Source: Peptoniphilaceae bacterium
GTDB taxonomy: Bacteria; Bacillota; Clostridia; Tissierellales; Peptoniphilaceae
Length of the DNA stretch: 64,000 nt
Assembly: GCA_030152565.1 (NCBI GenBank)
Contig: JASLJE010000006.1
Coordinates: forward strand, 1 to 64,000
Direction: 5' to 3'
A program made the position numbers and the translations under genes. The first letter of the stretch is position 1; every line of letters begins with the position of its first letter. Below are positions 35,326 through 45,215 of the stretch, in pieces. Below the pieces are notes generated by a model. The model saw only the letters and a list, made by a program, of their open reading frames with translations, did no database searches and had not been told where the DNA came from.

Positions 35326-36498
35326 ATGGTAAAGCCAATCGGAGTCAAACTATTAAATCAATATATAAAAAGGGAATTAAATACCAATCCTATCCTAAAG
35401 GACCTTTATGTTATAGGTGAGCTAACCAACTTAAAAAAGTCCACCTATAATTACTGCGATCTTAAGGAAGAAGATGAATTGATTAATCTTGTTGATTTTG
35501 ATCACTTGTTAGACGATTTTGAGGCCGGTGATAAAGTTGTCATTAGAGGTTATATTAACACCTTCACCAAGGCCAGTAGATATCAGATTATAGTTAGGCA
35601 AGTTGAAGAGGCAGGCCAGGGGCAGGAACATTTAAATTTGTTAAAATTAAAGAAAAGATTGGCTGAGGAAGGTTACTTTGACCAGGACAAGAAACTTCCT
35701 CTACCATCCTATCCTTTAAATATAGGATTGATAACATCCGACAAGGGAGCAGCAATATTTGACTTTTTACATGTAATGGAAGATTATAATATTGGTAAAA
35801 TCAGTCTTTTCTCCACTAGAGTACAGGGGAAAAACGCAATAAATGATATAATTCGAGGATTAGACTTCTTTAATTCAAGTAAATATGATTTAATAGTAAT
35901 TACTAGAGGGGGGGGATCCAAGGAAGATTTATCAGTTTTTAACGAAGAAGAGATAGTTAAGAAGATATTTAGTTCCAAGGTAGCTGTACTTACAGCCATA
36001 GGTCATGAGATAGACCTATCACTGGTAGATTTAGTGGCAGATAAATCAGTATCAACGCCCACTAAGGCAGCTGAACTAATCATAAAGAACTATCAGGATG
36101 CTTTGGCAAATATGGATTACCTTAGGGATAGAAACAAAATTTACATGGATAATGAGCTAAACTCTCATATCTATCAGCTGGAAGGCTATAGGGCTCAAAT
36201 AGAGGCTAGAAGTCCTTTAAGAAGGTTAGATAGTTCTTTAGACAAGATAGAAAATGTCAAAAAAGACATGGAATTGGCCATGAATAGGAAGATTTATAGT
36301 TACTATCAAGACATAGTTTCTTACAACAGGATAATTGAAGGAAAAATCAATGAAAGAAAAGACCAAAATTCTTTTTACATAGTCGATAAGGACAATATTA
36401 TAGATAAGAATAACCTAATAATTGGTAGTAAGTATCAAATGGTATCAGATCAGGCCAGCTATTTAATTGAAGTATTGGAGAAGATAGATGACAGATAA
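35326..36498 (+). CDS. xseA: Exodeoxyribonuclease VII large subunit
   Basis: XseA with XseB degrades single-stranded DNA. The 390-residue protein has the N-terminal OB domain, the catalytic domain (T-S-D-K-G-A-A-I-F-D-F, T-R-G-G-G-S-K-E-D-L, A-I-G-H-E-I-D) and a helical C-terminal tail. It is somewhat shorter than the E. coli protein. Its end overlaps xseB by eleven bases. Confidence 0.95.
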   Translation: MVKPIGVKLLNQYIKRELNTNPILKDLYVIGELTNLKKSTYNYCDLKEEDELINLVDFDHLLDDFEAGDKVVIRGYINTFTKASRYQIIVRQVEEAGQGQEHLNLLKLKKRLAEEGYFDQDKKLPLPSYPLNIGLITSDKGAAIFDFLHVMEDYNIGKISLFSTRVQGKNAINDIIRGLDFFNSSKYDLIVITRGGGSKEDLSVFNEEEIVKKIFSSKVAVLTAIGHEIDLSLVDLVADKSVSTPTKAAELIIKNYQDALANMDYLRDRNKIYMDNELNSHIYQLEGYRAQIEARSPLRRLDSSLDKIENVKKDMELAMNRKIYSYYQDIVSYNRIIEGKINERKDQNSFYIVDKDNIIDKNNLIIGSKYQMVSDQASYLIEVLEKIDDR

Positions 36499-36676
36499 AA
36501 GTTTTGAATATTATTATGAAAAATATGTTGAAATATCCAAACAGTTGGAAGATGATGATTTATCTTTAAGTAAATCTTTGGAATTATATAAGGAAAGTCA
36601 AAATATTTATGAAAATCTTATAAATATTATTAACCAAGCAAAATTGGAAATAAGTGAAGTGAATAAGGAAGTGTAA
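36488..36676 (+). CDS. xseB: Exodeoxyribonuclease VII small subunit
   Basis: A 62-residue two-helix protein with the XseB signature (Y-Y-E-K-Y-V-E-I-S-K-Q-L-E-D-D-D-L-S-L, then S-L-E-L-Y-K-E). It binds the coiled-coil tail of XseA, whose gene it overlaps. The next gene starts directly after its stop. Confidence 0.93.
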   Translation: MTDKSFEYYYEKYVEISKQLEDDDLSLSKSLELYKESQNIYENLINIINQAKLEISEVNKEV

Positions 36677-37513
36677 ATGTTTAAAGAGTATAATGAATTA
36701 TTAAAAGAGTTTGATGCTAGCTTTACTGGGTATTATGATAGTGGAAAATTTAACGAAGTTTTAAACTATTCAATTGAAAATGGAAAGAGAATAAGACCCT
36801 TGGTTTTATTAAAAACTTACGAGATGATATCCAATAAAAAGTATGATGAAAGTATACTTGACTATGCCATAGCTTTAGAGATGATACATAATTATTCCTT
36901 AGTTCATGATGATTTACCATCTATGGACGACGATGATTATAGAAGGGGCATTTTAACTACCCATAAAAAATACGGTGAAGCCATGGCTATATTAGCAGGA
37001 GACAGCCTGTTAAACAAGGCCTATGAACTTATGTATGATAGGATAGAAGATTCAAAAGACTATGAAGATATGAAACTAAGAGCCAGTGCGGCTAAATCCA
37101 TTTCCAACCAGGCCGGTTTAAATGGAATGATAGGTGGACAAGTTTTGGATGTGACCAATTCTCCAAAGACCTTGGAAGAAGTAGAAGAGATGTATCTTAA
37201 GAAGACTTGTGGACTTATCATAGGGGCAACCGTATCGGCAGCCTACTTAGCTGGCGGTGAAAAGAAAGACGTAGATAATATGTATGAGTTTGGAAAATAC
37301 TTAGGGCTTGCCTTTCAACTTCAAGACGACCTATTAGACTATGAAGAAGATAAGAAGATCAATAAGTTAACCTATATTACTCTGTCAAGCTTGGAAGAAA
37401 CAAAACAAGCTATTAACGACTATAGTGATAAGGCTTTATCCATATTAGAACAGTACGAAGATAACAATTTTTTAAAAACCTTAGTCTTAAGATTAATAAA
37501 CAGAGAAAAATAG
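36677..37513 (+). CDS. ispA: Polyprenyl (farnesyl/geranylgeranyl) diphosphate synthase
   Basis: A 278-residue trans-prenyl transferase that joins isopentenyl units. It has the first aspartate-rich motif D-D-L-P-S-M-D-D-D-D and the second Q-L-Q-D-D-L-L-D. The position next to xseB is that of ispA in many bacteria; chain length cannot be stated. dxs, often next, is absent. The IspH half of the gene at 45780 shows the MEP route is in use. Confidence 0.92.
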   Translation: MFKEYNELLKEFDASFTGYYDSGKFNEVLNYSIENGKRIRPLVLLKTYEMISNKKYDESILDYAIALEMIHNYSLVHDDLPSMDDDDYRRGILTTHKKYGEAMAILAGDSLLNKAYELMYDRIEDSKDYEDMKLRASAAKSISNQAGLNGMIGGQVLDVTNSPKTLEEVEEMYLKKTCGLIIGATVSAAYLAGGEKKDVDNMYEFGKYLGLAFQLQDDLLDYEEDKKINKLTYITLSSLEETKQAINDYSDKALSILEQYEDNNFLKTLVLRLINREK

Positions 37514-37522
37514 GAGGAAACT

Positions 37523-37975
37523 ATGAAAAAATACGATAGACAAAGATTGATTTTGGATTTAATAGAAACTTACGATATAGAAACACAAGAAGAATTATCA
37601 TCTCTTTTAAGGGAAAAGGGAGTAATAGCTACTCAGGCTACCATATCTAGAGATATTAAGGAACTTAGAGTATCTAAGATCCAAACCCCAGAAGGAGTTT
37701 ATAAATACACTGTCTTAGATACAGTTCACGACTCTTTAAATGAAAGATTAAACAAGATCTTTAGATCATCAGTTTTATCTGTTAAGAAAAACAGGGACAT
37801 GATAATCTTAAAGACCATCTCCTATACAGCTACTGTTTGTGGACTTACCATAACAAATGCTAAGATAGATGGAATTGCAGGTATAATCACAGGTCATGAT
37901 ACTATCTTTATAGAAGTTGAAGAAGGATATGACTTAGACGAAATAATGTCAAAAATAAAGGAAATTACAATTTAA
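37523..37975 (+). CDS. argR: Arginine repressor ArgR
   Basis: A 150-residue ArgR/AhrC protein: an N-terminal winged helix (A-T-Q-A-T-I-S-R-D-I-K-E-L) and a C-terminal hexamerising, arginine-binding domain (G-T-I-type block near I-T-G-H-D-T-I-F-I-E). It regulates arginine genes elsewhere. The argR-recN order is conserved in Firmicutes. Confidence 0.95.
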   Translation: MKKYDRQRLILDLIETYDIETQEELSSLLREKGVIATQATISRDIKELRVSKIQTPEGVYKYTVLDTVHDSLNERLNKIFRSSVLSVKKNRDMIILKTISYTATVCGLTITNAKIDGIAGIITGHDTIFIEVEEGYDLDEIMSKIKEITI

Positions 37976-39652
37976 ATGTTAACTAATATTTATATTAAAA
38001 ACTTTGCTCTTATAGAGGAGATTAATATAGATTTTAGAGAGGGATTTAACGTCTTATCAGGTGAAACAGGATCTGGTAAGAGTATTATAATAAACGCTAT
38101 TAGCCTGTTAAAGGGCGAGAGGGTAAATAAAGATTTCATGGGTAAATTTGGTGATTTTTCTATAGTAGAAGGTTCTTTTTATATAGAAGAATCCCAGATT
38201 TTTCTATTTGAAGAAAAAGGTATCGATATAGAAGATAACCTCCTGATAGTGACTAGAAGATTTTCTAAAAATTCATCAACTGTTAGGATCAACAATAGGA
38301 TAGTAACCCTATCCCTACTACAAGCTATATCAGATAGCCTAATTGACATTCACGGTCAACACTCACAATTAATAGCCTTAAACAAATCAAACTATCTGGG
38401 TATACTAGATAGTTTTAATAAAATAGAGACAAATAAGTTAAAGACCCAGATAAAATCTAATCTCAAGGAAATAGATAGGTTAAAAGGCCTGTCCAAGGAA
38501 TTAAATATAACAGATGAAGAGCTGCTTAGGGAAAAGGATCTTCTTCTCTATCAAATGGAAGAAATAGAAGATTTTAACTTTGAAGACTACAGGGAAGAAG
38601 AATTAAACCAGGAATATAAGAAACTTTCCAATACAGTGACCATCCAAACCAATATTATGGCCATTCAAACCATAATAAGGGGAGGATCCTATAGTAAAAA
38701 ATCTCTAAAGGAAGACATATCCAATATAGAAAGTCTCATAGGAGATATAGTTGAATTTGATGATGAGCTAAAGGTCTTTGAAGAAGAGATAATAAATCTT
38801 AAGGACCTAGTTGATGACTTTAATAGATCTTTAGAGTCTTACTACTATTCAGTTTCAGTAAATGAATCTAGGATAAGGACCATAGAAGACATATTTTCCA
38901 GTTTTCAAAATTTAAAGAGAAAATATGGTAGAGACCAGGAAGAAATTCTTCAGTTTTATGATAAAATAAAAAGTAGATACCAACTCTTGGATAACATTGA
39001 AGAAAAGAGAAGGGAAATTAAAAAAGATTTGGCAGGTCTTAGCAAGAAAAACCTGGACTTGGCCGAAGAATTGACCGGCATAAGAAAAACTGTGGCCAAG
39101 GAATTTGAAGGCCAGATGATAGCAGAACTCTTGGAAATGAATATAAAAAACATAGAATTTTATATAGACTTTTTAAGCCTGGAAGAGGTGGGTGAAAATG
39201 GAAAAGACCAGATAGATTTTCTAATATCCACCAATAAGGGCCAAGATGTTAAAAGCCTAAGCCAGGTGGCCTCAGGTGGAGAAATTTCCAGATTTATGTT
39301 AGCATTAAAGGCAATACTAGCTGATTATGACAATGTACAAACGATAATTTTCGATGAGATAGATACAGGTATAAGCGGTAGGACAGCCCAAATAGTAGGG
39401 GAGAAATTATTAAAGATTTCCAAGAAAAGGCAAGTGGTTGTTATAACCCACCTTCCTCAGATAGCTGCCCTGGCTGACAGCCACTATTTAATTGAAAAAA
39501 ACACAGTAGACAATAAGACGTTAACCAGCATGGTTAAGATAGACCAGGAAGAAAGAGTCCACGAACTAGCAAGACTCATAAGTGGAGTGGACATAACAGA
39601 CCTGAGTATATCCAGTGCCAGAGAAATGTTGGACCTAACGAGAAAGTTATGA
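37976..39652 (+). CDS. recN: DNA repair protein RecN
   Basis: RecN is an SMC-like ATPase that acts on double-strand breaks. The 558-residue protein has Walker A (G-E-T-G-S-G-K-S), a long coiled-coil middle (about 150-365), the ABC signature (A-S-G-G-E-I-S-R-F) and Walker B (I-I-F-D-E-I-D-T-G-I-S-G). Its ATG follows the argR stop without a gap. No SOS box is visible nearby. Confidence 0.96.
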   Translation: MLTNIYIKNFALIEEINIDFREGFNVLSGETGSGKSIIINAISLLKGERVNKDFMGKFGDFSIVEGSFYIEESQIFLFEEKGIDIEDNLLIVTRRFSKNSSTVRINNRIVTLSLLQAISDSLIDIHGQHSQLIALNKSNYLGILDSFNKIETNKLKTQIKSNLKEIDRLKGLSKELNITDEELLREKDLLLYQMEEIEDFNFEDYREEELNQEYKKLSNTVTIQTNIMAIQTIIRGGSYSKKSLKEDISNIESLIGDIVEFDDELKVFEEEIINLKDLVDDFNRSLESYYYSVSVNESRIRTIEDIFSSFQNLKRKYGRDQEEILQFYDKIKSRYQLLDNIEEKRREIKKDLAGLSKKNLDLAEELTGIRKTVAKEFEGQMIAELLEMNIKNIEFYIDFLSLEEVGENGKDQIDFLISTNKGQDVKSLSQVASGGEISRFMLALKAILADYDNVQTIIFDEIDTGISGRTAQIVGEKLLKISKKRQVVVITHLPQIAALADSHYLIEKNTVDNKTLTSMVKIDQEERVHELARLISGVDITDLSISSAREMLDLTRKL

Positions 39653-39659
39653 GGTTACT

Positions 39660-40202
39660 ATGGATAAGTCATATTACGAAGAAAAGACTATAAAAAGTGA
39701 TACTATTTACGATGGTAGGATTTTAAAACTAAGGGTGGACAATGTGGAATTACCCAACAAGATGTACTCTAAAAGGGAGATAGTAGAACACCCAAGAGGA
39801 GTGGCTATGGTTCCCCTTATAGGAGAGGATATAATCCTGGTAAAGCAATATAGAAAGGCCATAGAGGACTTTATCTATGAAATACCAGCAGGCCTAGTTG
39901 AGATAAATGAGAATATCCAGGAAACTGCCATCAGGGAGTTACAAGAAGAAATAGGCTACAAGCCTAATAAGATAGAGCTTATTTCAGAAGCCTATGCATC
40001 ACCAGGCTTTACAGATGAAAAGATCTCTATTTTCCTAGCAACAGATTTGGAAGAGTCAAAGTTGGACTTGGACGATACAGAGTTTTTAGAAGTGGAGAGA
40101 ATGCCCCTTCAAAAGGCCTATGACATGATAGAAAACTTTGAAATCTACGATGCAAAAACCATAATAGGAATACTTTTTGCCATGAGGAGACTAGGTAAAT
40201 AA
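39660..40202 (+). CDS. NUDIX hydrolase (ADP-ribose pyrophosphatase-like)
   Basis: A 180-residue NUDIX enzyme. The Nudix box runs from G-L-V-E-I-N-E-N to R-E-L-Q-E-E-I-G-Y, with its glutamates in place. The N-terminal part and the upstream E-H-P-R-G-V-A block resemble ADP-ribose pyrophosphatases of the NudF type. It lies between recN and an M50 protease gene. Confidence 0.9.
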   Translation: MDKSYYEEKTIKSDTIYDGRILKLRVDNVELPNKMYSKREIVEHPRGVAMVPLIGEDIILVKQYRKAIEDFIYEIPAGLVEINENIQETAIRELQEEIGYKPNKIELISEAYASPGFTDEKISIFLATDLEESKLDLDDTEFLEVERMPLQKAYDMIENFEIYDAKTIIGILFAMRRLGK

Positions 40203-40814
40203 ATGGAAAGAATAATAAATGTTTTAGCAGTGGCCCTAGCCCTAACCTATACCATCATATCCCATGAGTTAGCCCATGGATATATGGCTTTATGGAATGG
40301 GGATAGCACTGCTAAAGATTATGGAAGACTTACATTAAATCCTTTAGCGCATTTAGACCCTAAAGGATTAATTTTTTTAATATTATTTAAATTTGGTTGG
40401 GCCAAGCCTGTGCCCATAGATGATAGGAATTTTAAGCACAGGAGGTTGGGCTTGTTTTTAGTATCTATAGCTGGAGTTTGTGTAAACTTTTTATCCACCT
40501 TTATAGCCCTGGGCTTGATTTTTTGGATAAATCCCCAGCTAGACTTTGTCTTTCAAGTCCTAAGATATATAGCCTTATATGGGGTTTTCTTTGGAGTATT
40601 TAACCTAATACCCATACCTCCCTTGGATGGATCTAAAATTTTAGCATCCTTTCTACCAAGAAAGTTTGAATACTTTATTTACAGGTATGAAAAATACTTT
40701 AATATACTTCTTTTAATTCTTTTATTCTCCAATCAAATAACTAAATTCATGGATCCTCTAGTAAGCCTAATCTTAAATGGCATGCTGAAATTCTATGTGG
40801 GAGTATTCGGATGA
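40203..40814 (+). CDS. Site-2 protease-like M50 family membrane metalloprotease
   Basis: A 203-residue membrane protein with the zinc motif H-E-L-A-H near residue 21 and the second metal motif in P-I-P-P-L-D-G near 142. About five hydrophobic segments. It is a minimal site-2 protease without a PDZ domain, of the type commonly placed next to scpA. Its physiological substrate is unknown. It overlaps scpA by four bases. Confidence 0.9.
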   Translation: MERIINVLAVALALTYTIISHELAHGYMALWNGDSTAKDYGRLTLNPLAHLDPKGLIFLILFKFGWAKPVPIDDRNFKHRRLGLFLVSIAGVCVNFLSTFIALGLIFWINPQLDFVFQVLRYIALYGVFFGVFNLIPIPPLDGSKILASFLPRKFEYFIYRYEKYFNILLLILLFSNQITKFMDPLVSLILNGMLKFYVGVFG

Positions 40815-41539
40815 TTGAGATAAAGACCAAGGAGTTTTTTGGGCCCTTTGACCTTTTACTGGACCTAATAGCCAAGTCAAAAATAGATATTTACGACATA
40901 GAAATAAGTGAGATAACCTCTTCCTATGTGGAGAGCCTGTCTGATTTAGACCTAGAGTCTGATGAGCTAAGTGACTTTATCACCATGGCCACCAGGCTTT
41001 TGACCATAAAGACTAGGACTCTTATCAAGGATAGTTTTGAGGATGAGGATGAAGAAGAGGAGCTAACCAGAGAAGAGCTTATAAATAGGCTAATAGAGTA
41101 TAGAAAGTTCAAGGAAGTTTCCAAGAAACTTAGAGATTATGAAAAAGATGGAATTTTAATCTACAACAAGCTACAAGAAGACTTAAATGAATTTTCTACT
41201 GATAAGTCTCAAGATAAGATAGTAGGGGATTTGTCCCTACTGACTAAACTTTTAGATGATTTAATAAATAAAAATGAAGGCTATGACGAGGAAAAAATCG
41301 TAGATAGAATTCTAAATGTGGAAGAATATTCCCTGGAAAAATATACCTCCCTACTAGGAGAGGAAGTAAGAAAGAAAAAAAGACTTAATATAAGTGAGAA
41401 AATAAGAAGGGCCCAGTCAAAATCTGAGGCCATAATAATATTTTTATCCATTCTTGAAATGACCAAGAAGGACCAGGTAAGAGTAAGTCAAGAAGGTAGA
41501 GAGATAATGATTAAGTTAAATGAGGCGTTAAATGGATGA
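40811..41539 (+). CDS. scpA: Segregation and condensation protein ScpA
   Basis: ScpA is the kleisin that bridges SMC heads in chromosome compaction. The 242-residue protein has the N-terminal block F-F-G-P-F-D-L-L-L-D-L-I and a conserved middle I-S-E-I-T-S-S-Y. It overlaps scpB by eight bases, its partner. Confidence 0.95.
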   Translation: MIEIKTKEFFGPFDLLLDLIAKSKIDIYDIEISEITSSYVESLSDLDLESDELSDFITMATRLLTIKTRTLIKDSFEDEDEEEELTREELINRLIEYRKFKEVSKKLRDYEKDGILIYNKLQEDLNEFSTDKSQDKIVGDLSLLTKLLDDLINKNEGYDEEKIVDRILNVEEYSLEKYTSLLGEEVRKKKRLNISEKIRRAQSKSEAIIIFLSILEMTKKDQVRVSQEGREIMIKLNEALNG

Positions 41540-42086
41540 TAGAGAGTATAAATCAATAATAGAGGCCCTACTCTATGTCTGGGCAGAACCTATTCACCTG
41601 GACGAGCTGGCGGCTATTATTGACTTAAATAAGGTGACGACAAAAAGACTATTAAGTGAAATGCAAGATGAAATAGAGCATTATAGAAGGGGACTTGTCC
41701 TAAATGAATACGATGACTACTATCAGTTTTCCACCAGGCTAGAGCATAGCTCTTATATATCTAAACTGGTTAAGGACAGTAAGAAGAGGGAACTTTCCAA
41801 CTCCTCGATGGAGACCCTGGCTATAATTGCCTACAAGCAACCTGTTACCAGAATAGAGGTAGACAATATTAGGGGAGTTAAGAGTAGCTCCTCCATTGAT
41901 ACCTTGGTTAAGAGGGGCTTGATAACAGAAGTGGGTAGGTTGGACAAGATAGGTAAGCCTATCTTATATGGTACTACCCTGGAATTTCTTAGGTTTTTCA
42001 ACATCCAAAGTCTGGATCAACTGCCAGAGATAAAGGATCTTGAAAAACTGGATGAACACTTATTGGATGGTGACTATGAGGATTAA
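41532..42086 (+). CDS. scpB: Segregation and condensation protein ScpB
   Basis: A 184-residue tandem winged-helix protein that binds ScpA. Typical blocks are E-A-L-L-Y-V-W-A-E-P-I near the start and E-T-L-A-I-I-A-Y-K-Q-P-V-T-R near residue 95, then R-G-V-K-S-S. Its end overlaps the pseudouridine synthase gene. Confidence 0.95.
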   Translation: MDDREYKSIIEALLYVWAEPIHLDELAAIIDLNKVTTKRLLSEMQDEIEHYRRGLVLNEYDDYYQFSTRLEHSSYISKLVKDSKKRELSNSSMETLAIIAYKQPVTRIEVDNIRGVKSSSSIDTLVKRGLITEVGRLDKIGKPILYGTTLEFLRFFNIQSLDQLPEIKDLEKLDEHLLDGDYED

Positions 42087-42771
42087 TAAATATATAGCAA
42101 GATGTGGCATAGCATCTAGGAGAAAGGCTGAACAATTGGTGATAGATGGCCATATCCAGGTAAATGGCAGGACAATAGATGACCTGGCAACCAGGGTAGA
42201 TCCTGACAAGGACCTGGTTACCTATAAGGGAAGGCCTATTGAACTGGTAGAAAACAAGTACTATCTTATGTTAAATAAGCCGGTGGGCTATACTTGCACC
42301 AATGAGGATATATATGCTGAAAAAACAATCTTTGATCTAATAGACATAGATACTAAACTTTTTTCCATAGGCCGCCTGGACAAGGATAGTAGTGGCCTTA
42401 TTTTAATAACCAATGATGGAGATATTTACAATAAGATCATGCACCCTAGTAGCCAGGTCTGTAAGAAATACCTGGTAGGCTTAAATAGGAAGTTTAACAA
42501 GAAGGACCAGGTCTTTTTTGAAAAGGGCATAGATATAGGAGGCTATATTACCAATCCCTCCAGCCTGGAATATCGAAAAGAAGACGACCAGCTTTACATA
42601 TCCATAGATGAGGGAAAAAACAGGCAGATTAGAAGAATGTTTCAGGCCCTAGACTATAGGGTTGACAAGCTGCATAGAGTATCTGTAGGCCAGATTCAAT
42701 TGGGAGATTTGGAGCTGGGCCACTATAGAAAATTAAATGAAAAAGAATTAAATTATTTGAGGAAGTTATAA
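42076..42771 (+). CDS. rluB: RluB-type pseudouridine synthase
   Basis: A 231-residue RsuA/RluB-family synthase: S4 domain at the N-terminus (I-A-R-C-G-I-A-S-R-R-K-A-E) and a catalytic domain with the aspartate in G-R-L-D-K-D-S-S-G-L. Neighbour scpB is the normal partner of rluB, which modifies 23S rRNA. The ATG at 42076 has GGTG upstream; earlier in-frame ATGs lie deep inside scpB and lack the family start. Confidence 0.92.
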   Translation: MRINKYIARCGIASRRKAEQLVIDGHIQVNGRTIDDLATRVDPDKDLVTYKGRPIELVENKYYLMLNKPVGYTCTNEDIYAEKTIFDLIDIDTKLFSIGRLDKDSSGLILITNDGDIYNKIMHPSSQVCKKYLVGLNRKFNKKDQVFFEKGIDIGGYITNPSSLEYRKEDDQLYISIDEGKNRQIRRMFQALDYRVDKLHRVSVGQIQLGDLELGHYRKLNEKELNYLRKL

Positions 42772-43328
42772 TGAAAAGTTTTAAGAATGTATTGGATATA
42801 TCTGGATACTTTATAGGAAAAATAGAAGAGGATGACATTTGCCTAGATATGACCTTGGGTAAGGGCAATGACTTTATAAAGATTTTAGATAGGCTGGAAA
42901 CAGGCCATGCCTATGGCTTTGACATCCAGGATTTGGCCATAGAAAAGACCAGGCTAAGATTAAAGGATTATGATCCAGAATCCTACAGCCTAATAAAAGA
43001 CTCCCACCACAAGATTTTAGACCATGTCCATGACCAGGTAGACTTTGCCATCTATAATTTAGGCTATCTGCCCAGCGGAGACAAGACCATTATCACCAGG
43101 CCAGACACAACCATAGAGAGCCTTAAAAGTCTCTTGAGTATTTTAAGTCCTAAGGGGCTGGTTGTCCTAAGCTTTTACTTGGGCCATGAGGGGGGCTTTG
43201 AAGAATATGAAAAGACCCTAGCCTATTTAGAGGACCTGGACCAAAAAAAATACAGTGTACTTAATTTTAGATACATAAACCAAATAAACAATCCACCCCA
43301 AGTGGTGGTTATAGAAAGGCTGGAATAG
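42771..43328 (+). CDS. mnmM: Class I SAM methyltransferase, MnmM/YtqB-like
   Basis: A 185-residue methyltransferase of the PF06962 family. The SAM-binding loop is D-M-T-L-G-K-G-N-D, and the sequence N-L-G-Y-L-P-S-G-D-K with the following T-R-P-D-T-T is the family signature. The Bacillus member YtqB (MnmM) methylates the wobble-uridine side chain of tRNA; the same role is likely here by homology. One-base overlap with rluB. Confidence 0.82.
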   Translation: MKSFKNVLDISGYFIGKIEEDDICLDMTLGKGNDFIKILDRLETGHAYGFDIQDLAIEKTRLRLKDYDPESYSLIKDSHHKILDHVHDQVDFAIYNLGYLPSGDKTIITRPDTTIESLKSLLSILSPKGLVVLSFYLGHEGGFEEYEKTLAYLEDLDQKKYSVLNFRYINQINNPPQVVVIERLE

Positions 43329-43329
43329 T

Positions 43330-44556
43330 ATGAAAATAGGAATTATTGGAGCTGGCCCCAGTGGCCTAATGGCCGCCATAGCAGCCAGCCAAAGTCAAGA
43401 TGCAGAAATAACCATATTTGAAAAAAATGAAAAAATAGGTAAGAAACTATTTATTACAGGCAAGGGTAGATGTAATATAACCAATGACAAGGATATAGGA
43501 GACTTTTTTGACTATATACCAACCAACCATAAATTTCTCTACAGTAGCCTTTATAGCTTTTCCAACTTTCAATTAATAAAAATGTTAAATGACAGTGGGC
43601 TAAAGACTAAGGTGGAAAGAGGAGATAGGGTCTTTCCTAGCTCTGACAAGTCATCCGATGTTATAAAGCACTTGGAAAAGATGATAGGAAAGAAAAATAT
43701 AAGACTAGTCTTAAATAGTCAGGTGGACAAGGTCAGCCAGGAAGATGGAAAATTTATAGTGGGTCTTAAGGATAAAACCTATTCTTTTGACAAGTTAATT
43801 TTAGCCACTGGAGGCATGTCCTATCCTATGACAGGATCTACTGGAGATGGCTATGGCTTTGCCAAGGGACTGGACCATCAAATAGTAAGGCCTAAGCCTT
43901 CCCTTTGCCCTCTTTTAATCAAGGAGGACTTTATAGGAGACTTGGCAGGGATTAGCTTAATTAATATAGACTTAAATATAAGGGCCAAGGATGAAAAGAT
44001 AAGTGAGTTTGGAGAACTTCTTTTTACCCATAGAGGCATAAGTGGACCTACAGTTCTAAGGGCTTCTAGTCAGTTGAACAAGTATGACAAGAAGGACGTG
44101 AGCCTTTCCATAGACTTTAAGCCAGCCCTAGATGATAAAAAATTAGACAATAGGATACTTAGGGACTTGGACAAGGGACCTAATAAAAATATATCCAGTC
44201 TTTTAGAAGGACTTTTAATCAGGGCCATAATTCCCTTGGTCTTGGAAAGAAGTGGGATTTCACCAGATAAGAAGGCCCACCAACTTAGCAAGGAGGAAAG
44301 AAGAAGCCTGGTTTACCATATTAAAAACTTTAGCCTGGCCTATGGAGGCCTGGAAGATATCAGATATGCCATAGTAACCTCAGGTGGGGTGGATGTGGAT
44401 GAAATTGATCCATCTACCATGGAGAGTAAGCTATGTTCTGGCCTATACTTTGCAGGAGAGCTAATAGATGTGGACGCCTTAACAGGAGGTTTTAACCTTC
44501 AAATAGCTTTTTCTACAGGCTACTTGGCAGGTATGAATGCAGGGGGGATCATGTAA
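43330..44556 (+). CDS. NAD(P)/FAD-dependent oxidoreductase, HI0933/BaiN family
   Basis: A 408-residue flavoprotein with the N-terminal dinucleotide motif G-I-I-G-A-G-P-S-G-L-M-A-A, the K-L-F-I-T-G-K-G-R-C-N-I-T-N block and the C-terminal G-E-L-I-D-V-D-A-L-T-G-G-F-N-L-Q-I-A-F-S block of the HI0933-like family. The reaction of most members is unknown; BaiN, a relative, acts on bile-acid intermediates. The place just before cmk is conserved in Clostridia and suggests a housekeeping role. Confidence 0.9.
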   Translation: MKIGIIGAGPSGLMAAIAASQSQDAEITIFEKNEKIGKKLFITGKGRCNITNDKDIGDFFDYIPTNHKFLYSSLYSFSNFQLIKMLNDSGLKTKVERGDRVFPSSDKSSDVIKHLEKMIGKKNIRLVLNSQVDKVSQEDGKFIVGLKDKTYSFDKLILATGGMSYPMTGSTGDGYGFAKGLDHQIVRPKPSLCPLLIKEDFIGDLAGISLINIDLNIRAKDEKISEFGELLFTHRGISGPTVLRASSQLNKYDKKDVSLSIDFKPALDDKKLDNRILRDLDKGPNKNISSLLEGLLIRAIIPLVLERSGISPDKKAHQLSKEERRSLVYHIKNFSLAYGGLEDIRYAIVTSGGVDVDEIDPSTMESKLCSGLYFAGELIDVDALTGGFNLQIAFSTGYLAGMNAGGIM

Positions 44557-45215
44557 TGAAAAAATTTAAATCAATAGCCATAGATGGACCATCTGGCGCA
44601 GGTAAGAGTACTATAGCCAAGCTTTTGGCAGAAAAAATAGGCTTTTCCTACCTGGATACAGGGGCCATGTATAGGATGTTTACCTACTACTACTTAAGTG
44701 AAGGCTTTGATCTGGACAAGGAAGAGGAGCTGATTAAGGCTATAGATAAGATAGAGCTTAGGATAGAGGATGGGGGATTTTACCTAAATGGAAAAAGAGT
44801 CAATAAGGAGATTAGAAGTGAGCAGGTAACCAGGAATGTATCCTTAATTTCCAGCTACCAGGCTATAAGAGAAAATCTAGTTGACCAACAAAGGGCTATA
44901 GCCCAAAAGGATAATATTATTTTAGATGGTAGAGATATTGGAACTGTGGTTTTAAAAGATGCAGATATAAAATTCTTTTTAACAGCCTCTGTAGAGGAAA
45001 GGGCCAGAAGAAGATATGACCAGCTGGCCGATTCTAGTATAGACTTTGAAAAGATAAAAGAAGACATAATTAGAAGGGATGATTTTGACAGCAATAGAGA
45101 AATCTCCCCCCTAAGAAAGGCCGATGATGCTATCTTGATAGACAGTAGTTCTTATAGCATAGATGAGACCATAGATATATTGATAAAGAAATTAGAGGAA
45201 AAAAATGTTATATAG
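44556..45215 (+). CDS. cmk: Cytidylate kinase
   Basis: Cmk phosphorylates CMP and dCMP. The 219-residue P-loop kinase has D-G-P-S-G-A-G-K-S-T, the Y-L-D-T-G-A-M-Y-R block and D-G-R-D-I-G-T-V-V. It overlaps the flavoprotein by one base and plsC by eleven. The order cmk-plsC-ispH-S1 is conserved in Clostridia. Confidence 0.97.
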   Translation: MKKFKSIAIDGPSGAGKSTIAKLLAEKIGFSYLDTGAMYRMFTYYYLSEGFDLDKEEELIKAIDKIELRIEDGGFYLNGKRVNKEIRSEQVTRNVSLISSYQAIRENLVDQQRAIAQKDNIILDGRDIGTVVLKDADIKFFLTASVEERARRRYDQLADSSIDFEKIKEDIIRRDDFDSNREISPLRKADDAILIDSSSYSIDETIDILIKKLEEKNVI